From: Chloromonas sp. AAM2
Lineage: Eukaryota; Chlorophyta; Chlorophyceae; Chlamydomonadales; Chlamydomonadaceae
Length of the DNA stretch: 24,017 bases
Assembly (NCBI GenBank): GCA_004335635.1
Contig: QAXH01004221.1
Span: 321 to 24,337 of the forward strand
Reading direction: 5' to 3'
Made by a program: the position numbers and the translations under genes. Below are positions 1-10,088 of the stretch, piece by piece. Each line of letters begins with the position of its first letter. The stretch's first letter is position 1. The notes under the pieces are model-generated. The model worked only from the letters and a program-made list of their open reading frames with translations, ran no database searches and was not told the origin of the DNA.

Positions 1-780
1 TGGGTTGCACGGGGCGCCTCACTCGCCGCCCGGACAGTGAGAGCGGAGGTGATAGCAATGGTACGGGGCAGTGGCATATGTCACACTAAGGAGATTAGCA
101 TATGTCACACTATACCGAACTGTGGGCATATTCTGCACTATGCCATGCAGTGGGGAGACTTGATGATGATCTGAAACTCCAACGGTACAGTTAGGTGATG
201 TGGTGGGCTAATGTATCTCGCTATGCAGTGAGGAGACTTGTGATCGTAATCGTAAACATTACACGGTCTGGGGCCCCCAGCCCGGAGGGGCCAGAAGGAC
301 ACCCCTGTGCAGCAAGAGGCAGGAGCCTGGAGAAAAGAGACCAACAGCAGCCAAGCCCACGGGGCACAGAAGCAAAACAGAGACCAGGGTCAACTCAGAA
401 GGCAAACCAACCGGAGAGCGGAACAAAACAAACCACAGACAGCTCCAAGGGGGCAGCTCAAAACAAAGCCCAGAAGAGCTACTAGCAACCCAACCTCGAG
501 ACCACTAAGTCACTGGGGAAAAAAGGACTTAAATGTTACTAGGCGCTTCAAATAGGTGGGGTAATATATGTGATGGGGTAATATATGTGACTTCAAGCAC
601 AAAGGAGAGCCGTTCTTGCACTGTAACTTCTTGCACTCAGGTGTCTCAAGCCCTGCCTCACAGGGAGATGCGGGCGAAATGCACCCCAGCCCCTTCTTGG
701 GTGAGCATGCTCCGTGGCAGCCTTTCCCTGATGTTAGCTCGTTAAGACAAACATGGGACTGTCCAGTATCTATCCAGTAT
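1..780. other. No supported gene; short repeats
   Basis: Contains the duplicated GCATATGTCACACTA motif, a repeated TGCAGTG.GGAGACTTG motif (about 146 and 224) and a polar, low-complexity plus-strand frame (195-485, Gln/Lys/Ser-rich) that resembles no family I recognise. Confidence 0.5.
557..593. repeat. Tandem duplication of a 17-18 bp AT-rich unit
   Basis: GGGGTAATATATGTGA occurs twice in direct succession. A loosely related motif (GCATATGTCACACTA) is duplicated at about 74-88 and 98-112. Confidence 0.8.
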
Positions 781-1445
781 CTAGTTCAAGGCTACTGTCA
801 GCAGCCAACGAATGGGTGGGCCCAGACGCCATACAAAAACCAACCTCTGCACGGCCATGTAGATGTCCGCAACCCGGGCAAGGATTTCACGGGACTCAAC
901 AACCATGGCTTTGCTGCCAGCACAGCAACCACGACACAGGTTGCGAACACGCCAAACCAAAACCAACGCTTCCAAGTAACTGCATGTGCGCATCCACAAG
1001 ATGTCAGCTTGTGTTCACCTTGCGCTGGAAGTCAGGCCAGTGCTGGTTTGCGGAGGCATTGTACGTGCAGCAAGTTGTTGTAGATGCATGAGATATCCGT
1101 GCAGGCAACTTGATCAACTTGTCCAGCCACGCGCGAACAGAGGCCCAGTACACTGTCATACCTACGTCGCCATAGCCATAGGGGTCATATAACTCGCCTG
1201 TAAGTAGCAGAACAACAAGAGCACTTGTCTGTTATCAGTCACCAGGTCAAGTGAGGGTTGGAGTCCCTCCCCTCATGTAGTTGGGATGCAAAATGGCGTG
1301 ACATGAAGTCACTAGCTGCGCACCCGAAGTACGTAGTCCGGGGAATGAAGGGGCAGCGAAGCGGTACATAACCTCCACGTTGATGCAGAGTGCAAGGTCC
1401 ATCTCATTTTTAGTTTTCGCATTTTCTTTGATTCTGAAGTATGTT
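781..1445 (-). CDS. Unrecognised multi-exon gene, 3' part
   Basis: Three minus-strand segments join in phase: 1445-1324 (acceptor gattgcag; TYFRIKENAKTKNEMDL...), 1197-1110 (acceptor ctacttacag; ELYDPYGYGDVGMTVYWASV...) and 913-781 (KAMVVESREILARVADIY... to stop TAG). The 1445-1324 donor is GTGCGC and leaves one base, matching the two leading bases of the next exon. The 1197-1110 donor (GTTGCC) is weaker; reading on to 1019 is an alternative. The last exon has a helical, membrane-compatible end (LVFVWRLGPPIRWLLTVAL). An upstream exon may end at about 1664 (AIYIIK, donor GTAAGA), but its frame has a nearby stop. I do not recognise the family; the tail distantly recalls reticulon or MCTP C termini, too weakly to name. 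Confidence 0.42.
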
Positions 1446-1663
1446 CTGCAATCGTATTCGAATGATTTAAAAGATGCGTTTGCATAAGCTTTGCAGGCTT
1501 TTCTTGCAGAAGACTACTGTTGCTTGTACACGGCTGCTGCTCAGCATTGACAACAACAACAAAAATAAATTCAAAAAGATTGACCTGCTGAACTCGACCT
1601 TCTACTCAAATTGATAGTTTTGAAAGCCTGAGATTCTTACTTAATAATATAGATGGCACGAAA

Positions 1664-2626
1664 CGAGGCTCAAAGACTGTGATTGCAGGTTGAACAGATT
1701 GCGAACATAATAAATGCACAACAGGCATTGTTTTGGAATTATTCTTAGGGATCATGGGCCACAGTTTCGTTCACGCACTGGCATTCATGCGCTAGTGGCC
1801 ATTCGCCTGCTGGATTCTATGGTTAAATTGATGACTTCAGGGAGGATAAATCAGATCAAGATTTCATTGATCAACTTGTCGATGGCTTGGCGCCGTTGAA
1901 TGCCATCGTTTGCTTCAACATGCGTGATCCCCATACAAGCAGACAGTATGTGTATGAAGTCAGATTGATATCCAAGTTAAGCGAAACAGGACGCACATAG
2001 TTAATTTTGAGGTCCTGGTCGATGCACAGGTTGTTGCCAACAACGAACTTAATGTGGTCAATTAAGGTGTGGCTTCAGTCTGTGCAGCAACAGCTCGGGA
2101 GGCCCTTCCTCTACAATCGAGCAGGTGAAGATCACGGGATATGGACGCATGTCATCCATTTGCTACACGATGATGATCAAGATGCATATGGAGAATCGTC
2201 TCAACTGTTCAATTTTTCAATCAAGCTCATCGTCTTCAGACAAGATGACGAAGCGATCCCCAACTTTCAACCATTTCGTCGACGTCGCCTTCGTGCCTCT
2301 CAGTCATACAAGAAATACATGCTGAATCTTCAAGCCACAAACTGGTCTAATGCTGCTTCAGCAGCAGCAAATCCCCTGATGATGTCCAGGATGCGTGTAT
2401 GTCCAACGCAATCATATCGGTTTTCAAAGACAGCTTTGACACCTGCAAGCCACATAAGGCAAAAAGAGTCAAGCTTGATCACGCATTTTTAGCTAATTTC
2501 TGCAAGGAAATTGAGATCTACAAGGAGAACGATTCCCATGAACAGGCTGGGTTTGGAGGTCAACATGAGCCACGACCTCATCTATCCCAACGAGAGACTG
2601 AATGCGCTTTTGATGATTTGTTTTGA
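1664..2626 (+). pseudogene. AT-rich segment with frame-shifting protein-like sequence, unrecognised
   Basis: Base composition drops relative to the neighbours and protein-like sequence appears in several plus frames. HALVAIRLLDSMVKLMTSG is seen around 1780-1840. The reading then continues best in another frame (DDFREDKSDQDFIDQLVDGL, then NAIVCFNMRDPHTSRQYVYE) to a TAG near 1998, and shifts again to HIVNFEVLVDAQVVANNELN. The frame at 2007-2492 holds WTHVIHLLHDDDQDAYGESS and FSIKLIVFRQDDEAIPNFQPF, and 2399-2626 a further frame with FCKEIEIYKENDSHEQAGFG. The shifts without clear splice sites suggest a decayed gene or uncorrected assembly indels. The FSIKLIVF...IPNF stretch faintly resembles an OB-fold strand pattern such as that of POT1; this is a guess only. 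Confidence 0.35.
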
Positions 2627-2639
2627 TTGCCGTTTTTGC

Positions 2640-3825
2640 TCACGGGGGTTTTTGCTGACGGGGCTTTGGAGGGTGCTCTGTGAGGTGCCCGCCACAATGG
2701 GCTCACCAGTCCTTGCAGACTCAGCGGAATTTCTTTACATGCGTGTAGAAACCAATGTTTGCAGCAAAAGCCTATTTTTTGCGGTATAAGATCGAGTCGT
2801 CTGCGTGGACGTGCATCCTGGTTGGCACTCCCTCAATAGTGCCAACCAATAGTACCAATAGTACCAATAGTAACAGCATGGCGATGTAACAGCATGGCGA
2901 TTGCCGTCACCCAACAAGTGCAAAAGAAGTCAAAAGAAGCTGGCAAAGCGGAGTGTTCAGCCTTGGGAGCAATGATTGGTTTGGTGTATCTGTCGTCGCG
3001 TGTCTCTGTACTGCTGCATTGAACTGCCCAACGCATGCAAACTTCAAAGTTATGGACAAAGTTCGTGTAAGGTTGGACGGGTTGGAATCCCTCCCCTCTT
3101 GTGTGTCTGCGTCCATACCAGCTTAGCAAAACGTGGCTGGAGCATGAAGAAACATCATTTGAGCTCCCCCTCCGTTCTTCCGTGTCACTTCAAGTTCTGT
3201 ATTACTCTAAATGCACTGAGGAAAGTATGAAACAATGAGTATTTCATCTGTTCGGTCCTGCTAACTACCGTTCGCGGTGGTCATGGAACTTGGGGCTTGG
3301 ACCATTTCCCCCCAACTCGGCAGGCCCGGCAGTCTTAAATGTGCCAAAGTTCTTGTTTTTGGCAAAAGCTGAAAACACTCTCAAACGCATGGAAACACAA
3401 CACCCAACACTGCACGCAACACCACTGCATGCACACATGGCAACGCACTTCAAATCAGTGTTCAGGCTGTTCACAGCCATCCACTCTCTAGGATATGATC
3501 ATAAAACCTGCGTCCAAAGCTGCATACGCCGCAGCACGCTGGGTGCGACACGTTGTGTGATGCACGCTAACAATGGAAGTAACGGCCTTTGCTGTGCGCA
3601 AGCACGGGTGCTAGCTGAGGGCGATACCGCGAGTCGCAGTAGATACCTCTTGGCCAATGTTTCAAATGCCGTTGAAATTTGGCCGTTTGGCGGGCCCCAA
3701 AGCTGAAAAAGTGGAATGAGACAATTCGTAGGCGAATCCCATTCGTCAAATTGGAACCCCAGATACTGCGAATTTTACAGTAACCACAATGTGTCATGAT
3801 GAATCCAGCCAAGCCTTAAGCCATG
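2640..3825. other. No supported gene
   Basis: Open frames here (for example plus 3290-3706 and minus 3129-2833) lack splice support and recognisable motifs. GGTTGGAATCCCTCCCCTC near 3080 resembles a sequence near 1255. Confidence 0.45.
2835..2902. repeat. Short tandem repeats
   Basis: Three copies of a 9-bp ACCAATAGT-type unit are followed at once by two copies of a 16-bp AACAGCATGGCGATGT-type unit. Confidence 0.85.
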
Positions 3826-4066
3826 CCAATCTGGCCACCAGCATATGCGCCCTTGCACTGGTCTGTTGGCTGTTGCTGGAAGTGGACCGCATGATGGGGC
3901 TGAGCCATGCCAGCACAACAATCACACCATGCCGGCACACTTCAGAGGACACTTCAGATCTCTGCTAGCGACAAGTTCGGATAGCAGTTGACCATGAGGT
4001 TGTTCTCGTCTAGTGCCCAATGAAGCGCTGCGGTTGAATATTCCGTGGTGTGGAGGGTTTGACTGC
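3826..4066. repeat. Dispersed repeat, inverted partner at 17660-17910
   Basis: The stretch from the CCAATCTGGCCACCAGCA end to TGTGGAGGGTTTGACTGC matches the reverse complement of 17660-17910, with scattered mismatches and small indels. No ORF spans it in either copy. Confidence 0.8.
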
Positions 4067-4069
4067 TAA

Positions 4070-4460
4070 CTTAGGGCCAATCTGTAGCTTTGTGGCCCAT
4101 GCCACCATCTGCTGCTGAGAAACGTTGAGCGTACCAGCGAAGCGTGCAAACCAACTATTCTGGCCTCAAACAGTCATGCATAATCCAAGCCGTCACCATG
4201 GCCATGTGTTTATGGGTCTCCGGCTGTTGCCTCTTGACCGGCTAGCCACGTACAGTCCTGCATGGATGCGACAGCAACTAGGCATGGCGTGATGTTTCGA
4301 GCGAAAAGGGACCACAGAGACAGCACCTCGGAGACAGCATCCAACTCTGTCCACCTGAGGTAAACGCTCACCTCATGATTGAAGGGACATCAACGCACAT
4401 TAACACCATTGTATGGTGATCAGGGCATAGCCCACTGCCATAGCAACCCAGTCAAAAAAC
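4070..4460. other. No gene seen; possible rhomboid 3' flank
   Basis: Lies between two dispersed repeats, 3826-4066 and 4461-4504. The missing last exon or 3' UTR of the rhomboid gene may be here, but none could be recognised. Confidence 0.4.
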
Positions 4461-4504
4461 AGTTTGCTCAAGAGAGTGAAGCAGCTGGAACACCTGGTGG
4501 CGAC
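4461..4504. repeat. 44-bp segment shared with 18492-18535, inverted
   Basis: 43 of 44 bases match the reverse complement of 18492-18535. In the plus reading here and the minus reading there it encodes SLLKRVKQLEHLVAT. It lies just downstream of the last proposed rhomboid exon. Confidence 0.75.
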
Positions 4505-4533
4505 TTTCATCATCGGGCCAGCAGTACTTTTAC

Positions 4534-7500
4534 CTGTGGCCAGCAGTACCAGCCCCATTTGGCTGGCCAGAGATGCAGCCCAGCTGCGCCACCATGCAGC
4601 ACGCCGTACCCGTAGGCCGTTTTGATCACCCTCAGTAGCCACCACACGCCCACTCGTTGTACCTAAGCGCAATTCACACATCAATGCAACTGACATGTGT
4701 GCAGCAACCTGCTCAAGGTGCCTCACTACTAGATGCGACACATGAGCCCGCTTCAGTTGACAAACAAACTGCTTTTTTGTGCAGCAAACTGCTCAGGCCG
4801 GCCATCTAATAAATACCTTAGGACGCAAGTGGACAAGTAAGATCAAGTAAACAGCGTATAAGTCGCCCAAGGTCTCACATGGTTGGAAAGTTGTGGGAGA
4901 ATCAGCTCGAGGTGCACCCCTAGCGCCAGGGATGTACCTCAGGTCAATCCTCCCACATACTAAAACAGAAAGAGGTGGGAAACAGGCCAGAGGGCACATT
5001 CTCGTTTTCCGTCGTTCGGCTTTGATTGTTATCAGTGCAAAGCTTTGAGCCAGGGTGCACAGTGGGACAGGTGCACGTACCACCACACTGACCTGCTCCA
5101 TAGAAGCGAGATACTGACGTTGTCCAAGGCATGTCCCATCTTGTGCTCTTGATGAGGCCTGACAGGTGCAGCACTGCATGTGGCCACAGCACGTGGCGAG
5201 CTCAACATCAACACGCATGGAAGTGAAATGGTGATAGCGTCGTGTTCAGCGCAGATGTTTCAGTCCTCCCATGTGCCCCTCGAATAGTGAGAGGATGACC
5301 ATGCAGTGCGTACAGCCCGGGCCAGTGTTTTCCCTAGGCCAGTGATTGCTGTGTTCAGAGGGGTCACATCTCCTCACCTGGCTCAATGGCATACACGTAC
5401 ACGAGTCCTGCTGCCACGCCGCACAGGTGCCCTGGGAAGCTGGAGTCAGGCGCGCACAGGTGACTCAGGGCTAGCTGGCATGCGCGGAGGACGCAAACAC
5501 AACAAAAAATGCATGAGACACTTTGCTGCCCACTTTATTCACAAGGCATGCAACAACAACAGCGATCTGCACGGGTTCCTGATTATTTGCCCATCGACTT
5601 GCCCTGCCACCTGCCAGGCCACTTAAATGACATCTGTACATACCATCAGTACCTCTGCTGCAGCAACAACCATAGCAAAACCAGCCAAGAGTTCACATTG
5701 AATCGTGCGGTTCCAGTTACCTGAAGTAACCATGTGTAGCGCGTGGACAGGGGAATGCCACCTAGCATGAGGGTGGTGCCGTGGCGCCGCCGCTCCGCTG
5801 ACACGACCTGAACCCAGGCATGTGTCACACATGCAGTGAGTGCGATGGCGCGGGGATCCTAGCCAGGCCACGCCTGTGTGCTGTGGTTGAGCCGTGCCAC
5901 ATGCTCGCGGGCCAAGCGATCCACAGTTGGTTCAGCAGATGAGGATCAAGCCAGATGAGGTAGGGCCAGGTGGCGGGCAACACAACCAAACTGTAACCTA
6001 GGGCATGCTGGGGCACAGTTGTGGACCCACAGAAGTGCTGATCAATGCACGGCACGTGCATGGGCTGGGTGCCCATGAATGCGTCTGGGCTGACCACGTG
6101 CACCATGCCTATACACACCTGCATGGCAAACGCCAGTGATGAGAGGCCTAGCGCACCCACGCTGTAGTACTCGTCCCGCACTACATCAGCATACGACAGG
6201 AAGGGCACAGGATGCTTACTGACTACTGTATAAGAGCCAGAGCCAGCCAGCTGAGCAGCAACAAACGTAATGTTACCTTGCAGTCTCAAGTCCTCTTGTG
6301 AAAAGATGCGGTGATAGTTCGAGATGTGTGTGTGTGTGTGGCATAGCCCTCTAAATTTTCTGCCAGCCAGCCCTGACCCGAATGTTGAGGGTCGCGCTGC
6401 ATCCAATCCCATCCAACCCAACGCACAGTTGAAGATGCGTTTCTGCCCCCATGCCCAGAGCACGTATGTGCCATGTGAGGCGGCCGTGAGCGCCACCACT
6501 TCCAGGGCAAAGGCCACACTGCCGCTGGATTCCTCCAGTGCCAGGCAGTCGGGCAGGGCGGCACCCAGGTTTGAGATGAGGTGCGTCAAGTCCAGGTGGA
6601 CCACCGCTGGCAGCAGCAACCTGTGAGATTGGCGTCAAGGCACAAGACAGGTTGTGGCACAACGCAACCAAGCGTGCCATGACTGACGGACACAAGGAGC
6701 TGCAAGCCCTGGAAGCGGCTGAAACCTCCACGGGCGCACACAGCTGCAGCCCCTATGACCACCACCGCTGCCTACCTGAGCAGCTCCCGCTTCTCAATGA
6801 CACAGTAGGGCGAGAGGCACACGTCCCTGAGCGGCACCCCGCCGGGTGCAAGGAACACCGCCATGTTGGCGCACACCAGCGCCAGCGTCACGGGCCGCTG
6901 CAGAAGGAACTCGGCCGACCCATGGGCGGATATCTGCAGGATAGCAGGTGCGCCGGTTGACGCGTATCGGCGAGTTGGCGTGTACGTCCATTCATGCACA
7001 AATACAAGCAAACAGAGAAAGTGGGCCAGTCAGAACTGTCTCACAGAATGAGACAAGCACACACCTGCTGCTGTGTGACCGGCTCACTTGCTGATGTCAA
7101 TGGCCTCGGGCATAATTGATCGTCGCATGCACCTGACTCGTATGCACACAGCTGGTGCAGAATGGCATTCCCGTGGCTCTCAGCAGGGGCCTGCTGCCTG
7201 TCGCATAGCATACTCCGGGATGGGACCCAGGCCATAGCTGAACAGGTCACATTCTGCAGTCGCGTGCTCCATCCCGACAGCATGTCAGTGACTCAGCACC
7301 TGACACGCATCTGGCACCCACCTGGTCATGCAGGACCTTGGCCACGCTGAGTGAGGCCATCAGCATGCGCTCGTCCACATCCGTGGGCAGCGGCACGCGC
7401 TGCGAGTAGCCCATGCCGCCGCTGCCGCTCCACCGCCACGAGGCCTGCACGCGCTCGATGCGCTCCTGAAACATGGGCAAGAAAACATCAGCCAATTAGA

Positions 7501-8096
7501 TTGACACAATACATAGACAGCATACGAGCCATGAAACATGTTGAAGGTCTAAGGCAGTATGATGACACCAGCTTCTGAATCAACAGTTGTACGTCCAGTA
7601 TCCAGCTTGCTGGCAGGTCCCATCCGCTCAGTTCCACCGTTCCACACTCAACCCCGCCAAGTGCATACCAACAAGGACCTTGGCTTCATTCTGATTGGAA
7701 ACCTGTGGTCCTTGGTAAAGCACATGCTTGGAGCTGAACACCTTGTGCCCGTGGGTGTGGGTGTGTGCTGTGACGCCCACCTGTGTCCTCTGTACAATCG
7801 GTGAGCCCTGCAAGCGTTCTGATATGCTGGACAGCAGGTCGTCCGTTGCACGTGTAACGCGCTCCATTCCTTCTTGGGCCATGGCCTCGAGGGATGATTG
7901 CTGCCATGCCTGAAAGAGCAGGTGGGAAGCAAGCCTGCATGACATCACCGTGTCCTCACCATGCCTTGACAGCCAAGCAACACAGGGGGCTGCTGTGTTG
8001 ATGTCTCGCCTTGACCAAGGGGTCCAGCAAGCCTTGGGGCTCATGCGGGGGAGGAGGGGCTGACGGTGCCGGGGCACTGGACCCCCACCAAGGCAT
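4534..8096 (-). CDS. Rhomboid-family intramembrane protease, RHBDD1/plant RBL14-like, 3' end unresolved
   Basis: Minus-strand exons: 8096-8016, 7909-7781, 7465-7322, 6933-6776, 6620-6427, 6180-6119, 5807-5721, 5474-5378, 5158-5093 and, less surely, 4662-4534; all phases join. The rhomboid core starts in 6933-6776 (RPVTLALVCANMAVFL...). Next is the H-x4-HLxxN signature (HLDLTHLISN), then YYSVGALGLSSLAFAMQ with the likely catalytic Ser, then GGIPLSTRYTWLLQ, then the TM6 His in SSFPGHLCGVAAGLVYVY. These follow the order in RHBDD1/RBL14 proteins, polytopic ER-type serine proteases that cleave membrane proteins. The usual GxSG reads GLSS here. The first three exons add about 118 residues: a Pro-rich start (MPWWGSSAPAP) and an amphipathic stretch. 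They could instead be the tail of another gene, but phases and splice sites join cleanly. After YGAG, exon 4662-4534 continues TTSGRVV; the true stop was not found and the 3' flank is repeat-rich. Confidence 0.8.
6325..6341. repeat. (TG)n microsatellite in a rhomboid intron
   Basis: About eight TG units lie in the intron between 6427 and 6180. Confidence 0.9.
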
Positions 8097-8903
8097 CACG
8101 GGCGAGGGTTTAGTGTTGCTGTTGAGCGCGGAGAGAAGATTGCACCGCGTTGGCCAGCACGCACAGCCAGACAAACAGACAGGTTGATGCAGGAAGGTGT
8201 GCGCTGGCCACGCGGTTACCTATGGTAGTGCGGTCATCTCGCAACGCTCGCACGTCATCAGATGCCAACACCCCACACATGCCCACTTTAAAAGGTGCCA
8301 GTGATATGCAAAGCTGTGCAGTTATACCTTGCTGTCTTCAGGCTATTTTGCCAGCTACACAAGCACATAGAGGTTGAACAGAGGGACCTGGGAGGTATTC
8401 CAAGTCCAAGTCCTTGTTTCAGCTGGGTAGAAAACTACCCTGGCTGCCTCATCTATTCAGCCCCATTGTCCTTCAGGCTGCCGCCAGGTGTTCAAGACTA
8501 GGCCATTTTACTTGCAATACAATGACACACAATCAAGCCTGTTTAATCCAGGCTTGTCGTGTTAGCTTGTTTTCATGAACTCATGAACTCATGATACATC
8601 TCATGATACATCTCATGAGTAGCTCCGAGTTGTAGTTTGCACTGTATCTCGGACAAAAGCAGTTCAACCCATCAACAAGTATGTGAAGGGGAACCCGGGC
8701 AAGTCAAGTGACTGCTGTTCAATAACTAGAGCCAGTGCTGTCAGGGAAGCAGGGCGGCAGGCATTTGACAGCTTCCGAGCTACTCCATTCTGCCTGCACA
8801 CTGTAAATCATTTCATCCAATGGCGAACAACATTGCCAAAGAATAAAAAAAGGCCTCGGCAATGTTGCACTGAAAGAAAGCATTGTTGGGCACAATCCTA
8901 TGT
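8097..8903. other. Spacer upstream of the rhomboid gene
   Basis: Should contain the rhomboid promoter and 5' UTR. No TATA box or other motif is convincing. It holds the hairpin and tandem repeats at 8534-8625 and no supported ORF. Confidence 0.4.
8534..8625. repeat. Hairpin followed by CATGA-type tandem repeats
   Basis: CAAGCCTG (8534-8541) and CAGGCTTG (8549-8556) form a perfect 8-bp stem with a 7-base loop. Shortly after, AACTCATG and ATACATCTCATG units repeat in tandem to about 8620. The site lies between the methyltransferase 3' end and the rhomboid 5' end; no function is assigned. Confidence 0.7.
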
Positions 8904-8970
8904 GCGTTGTCGGAGCACCAGGGCGCCTACATCTGTGCTCTGGTGGAGCTAGGCATCAAGCCAAAAAGGA

Positions 8971-9625
8971 GTTTGCCAGTTCTGGGACAGAAACACCGTG
9001 GCAGCCCTGCGTCAGCGCCTGTGCATCTCCTGGAGATCAGCATGTACACACATGCCTTCCATTAAAAACATTGCCCATGTCGTTGACAGGCTGTTGATGG
9101 TTTCCTGCCCTTGATGTTGATGTCACAACAGGGATATAGGTGTGTGATGTAAGCAGCCAGCAGCCACAGAACCCTATACCCAGCGTGGCTCACCCGCAAA
9201 GCTGTGCATGCCCCGCATGCCCCGCAGCAGCGCTTCCTCTGTCGCATGAGTGTGGGCGAAAATTTCGCTGCCTGGGAACCCCATGCACTCTTGCCACACG
9301 TTTCCCCTGCATGAGAGCAGACTGCCACTGTGGTTCTACTTACATGAGCAGCGAGGCAATCCACAGACCCCTCTCAGCGGGACACCTGTGCTGTGTCACT
9401 GCCTAGCAATGCGAAGCATTATGCAGGGCGTCAAGCTTTGAACCCCACTGCAACAAACCCCACAGCTTTTGAATCCGTGTGGTTCACAACGTCACAGTGT
9501 TGTATGTGTATGGGGACCTCACTTGGGCACCGCCCAGGTTAATTTTTCCATTATAAGAGTAGAGGCATAGGGAGACATGACTTTGCAAGCATGGCCACAT
9601 AAGACTTGTCCCAGAACTGGCAAAC
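8971..9625. mobile_element. Non-autonomous transposon-like segment bounded by 19-bp inverted repeats and carrying a captured exon
   Basis: GTTTGCCAGTTCTGGGACA at 8971-8989 is the perfect reverse complement of 9607-9625. Between them lies a 424-bp copy (9034-9457) of part of the neighbouring methyltransferase gene. The donor copy at 12811-13234 has no such inverted repeats beside it. Flanks outside the inverted repeats (8904-8944 and about 9634-9661) resemble 15051-15091 and 15143-15170, so the full element may extend to about 8904-9661. No transposase is visible inside. Target-site duplication was not resolved. Confidence 0.55.
9034..9457. repeat. Captured copy of the O-methyltransferase exon-4 region
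   Basis: Aligns to 12811-13234 without net indel, same orientation, with 13 differences counted by eye (about 97% identity). It contains a copy of exon 13083-12971 at 9306-9194 on the minus strand with both splice sites kept, plus flanking intron. The exon copy encodes altered residues relative to the donor (IFADTYATEEALLRFMQG becomes IFAHTHATEEALLRGMRG). It lies downstream of the gene's stop codon, so it is not expected to be spliced into that gene. Confidence 0.9.
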
Positions 9626-10088
9626 ATTTTTCTTGCCTGATGTATGAACATTCATAGCATTGAAATTTTTGCAATTCATTGCAATTCACCCGTGTTTCCT
9701 GGTGTGCACTCTCTTCTTGTAAACAAACAAAAGCCTGTGGAGGACGCTAGGTGTGCAGGAGGATGGTGCGTGTGAAGGGGCCATAGAATACATAATAGAA
9801 CATGGCAGGTCACCCCCCCGGGGCTGGTTCTTGGCGAACGAGATGGCTGGCCAAGGACATACTGACTCTGGAAATAGAATGTGCGTTCAACAGGAATACT
9901 AATCCATACTCTCTGGACCAGCCAGATAATTAGCGCAGCCGAAAGAGAGAGTCTGTAAGGGTGAGTGTTTGCACAGAATGTTTGCACAAATTTGCCTTCA
10001 GCTTGAGGCGCTTCAACTGAGCCAGCATGCACCAAGTGTACAGATGTGTGACCAAGTAGCTGTGTCAAGGGGTTTTAGCTAAGCTATG
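9626..10088. other. Methyltransferase 3' flank
   Basis: Follows the stop codon at 10089 on the minus strand, up to the inverted repeat at 9625. No clear chlorophyte-type TGTAA poly(A) signal was found on the minus strand by eye, and no ORF is supported. Confidence 0.4.

Noticed and set aside
195..485. Gln/Lys-rich plus-strand ORF as a real protein
   Set aside because: Low complexity, no recognisable motif and no splice or start context.
5825..6619. A single 264-aa minus-strand ORF as one uninterrupted rhomboid exon
   Set aside because: The middle and end do not fit the family. Splicing out 6426-6181 and 6118-5808 at consensus sites restores the expected rhomboid order including the TM6 His.
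7628..8077. 149-aa minus ORF as a stand-alone gene
   Set aside because: It reads through two introns; only 7909-7781 has exon-like ends in phase with its neighbours.
9062..9364. 100-aa minus ORF, nearly identical to the ORF at 12704-13141, as a gene pair
   Set aside because: Both are out-of-frame shadows of the duplicated exon and introns; the real exon frame is different.
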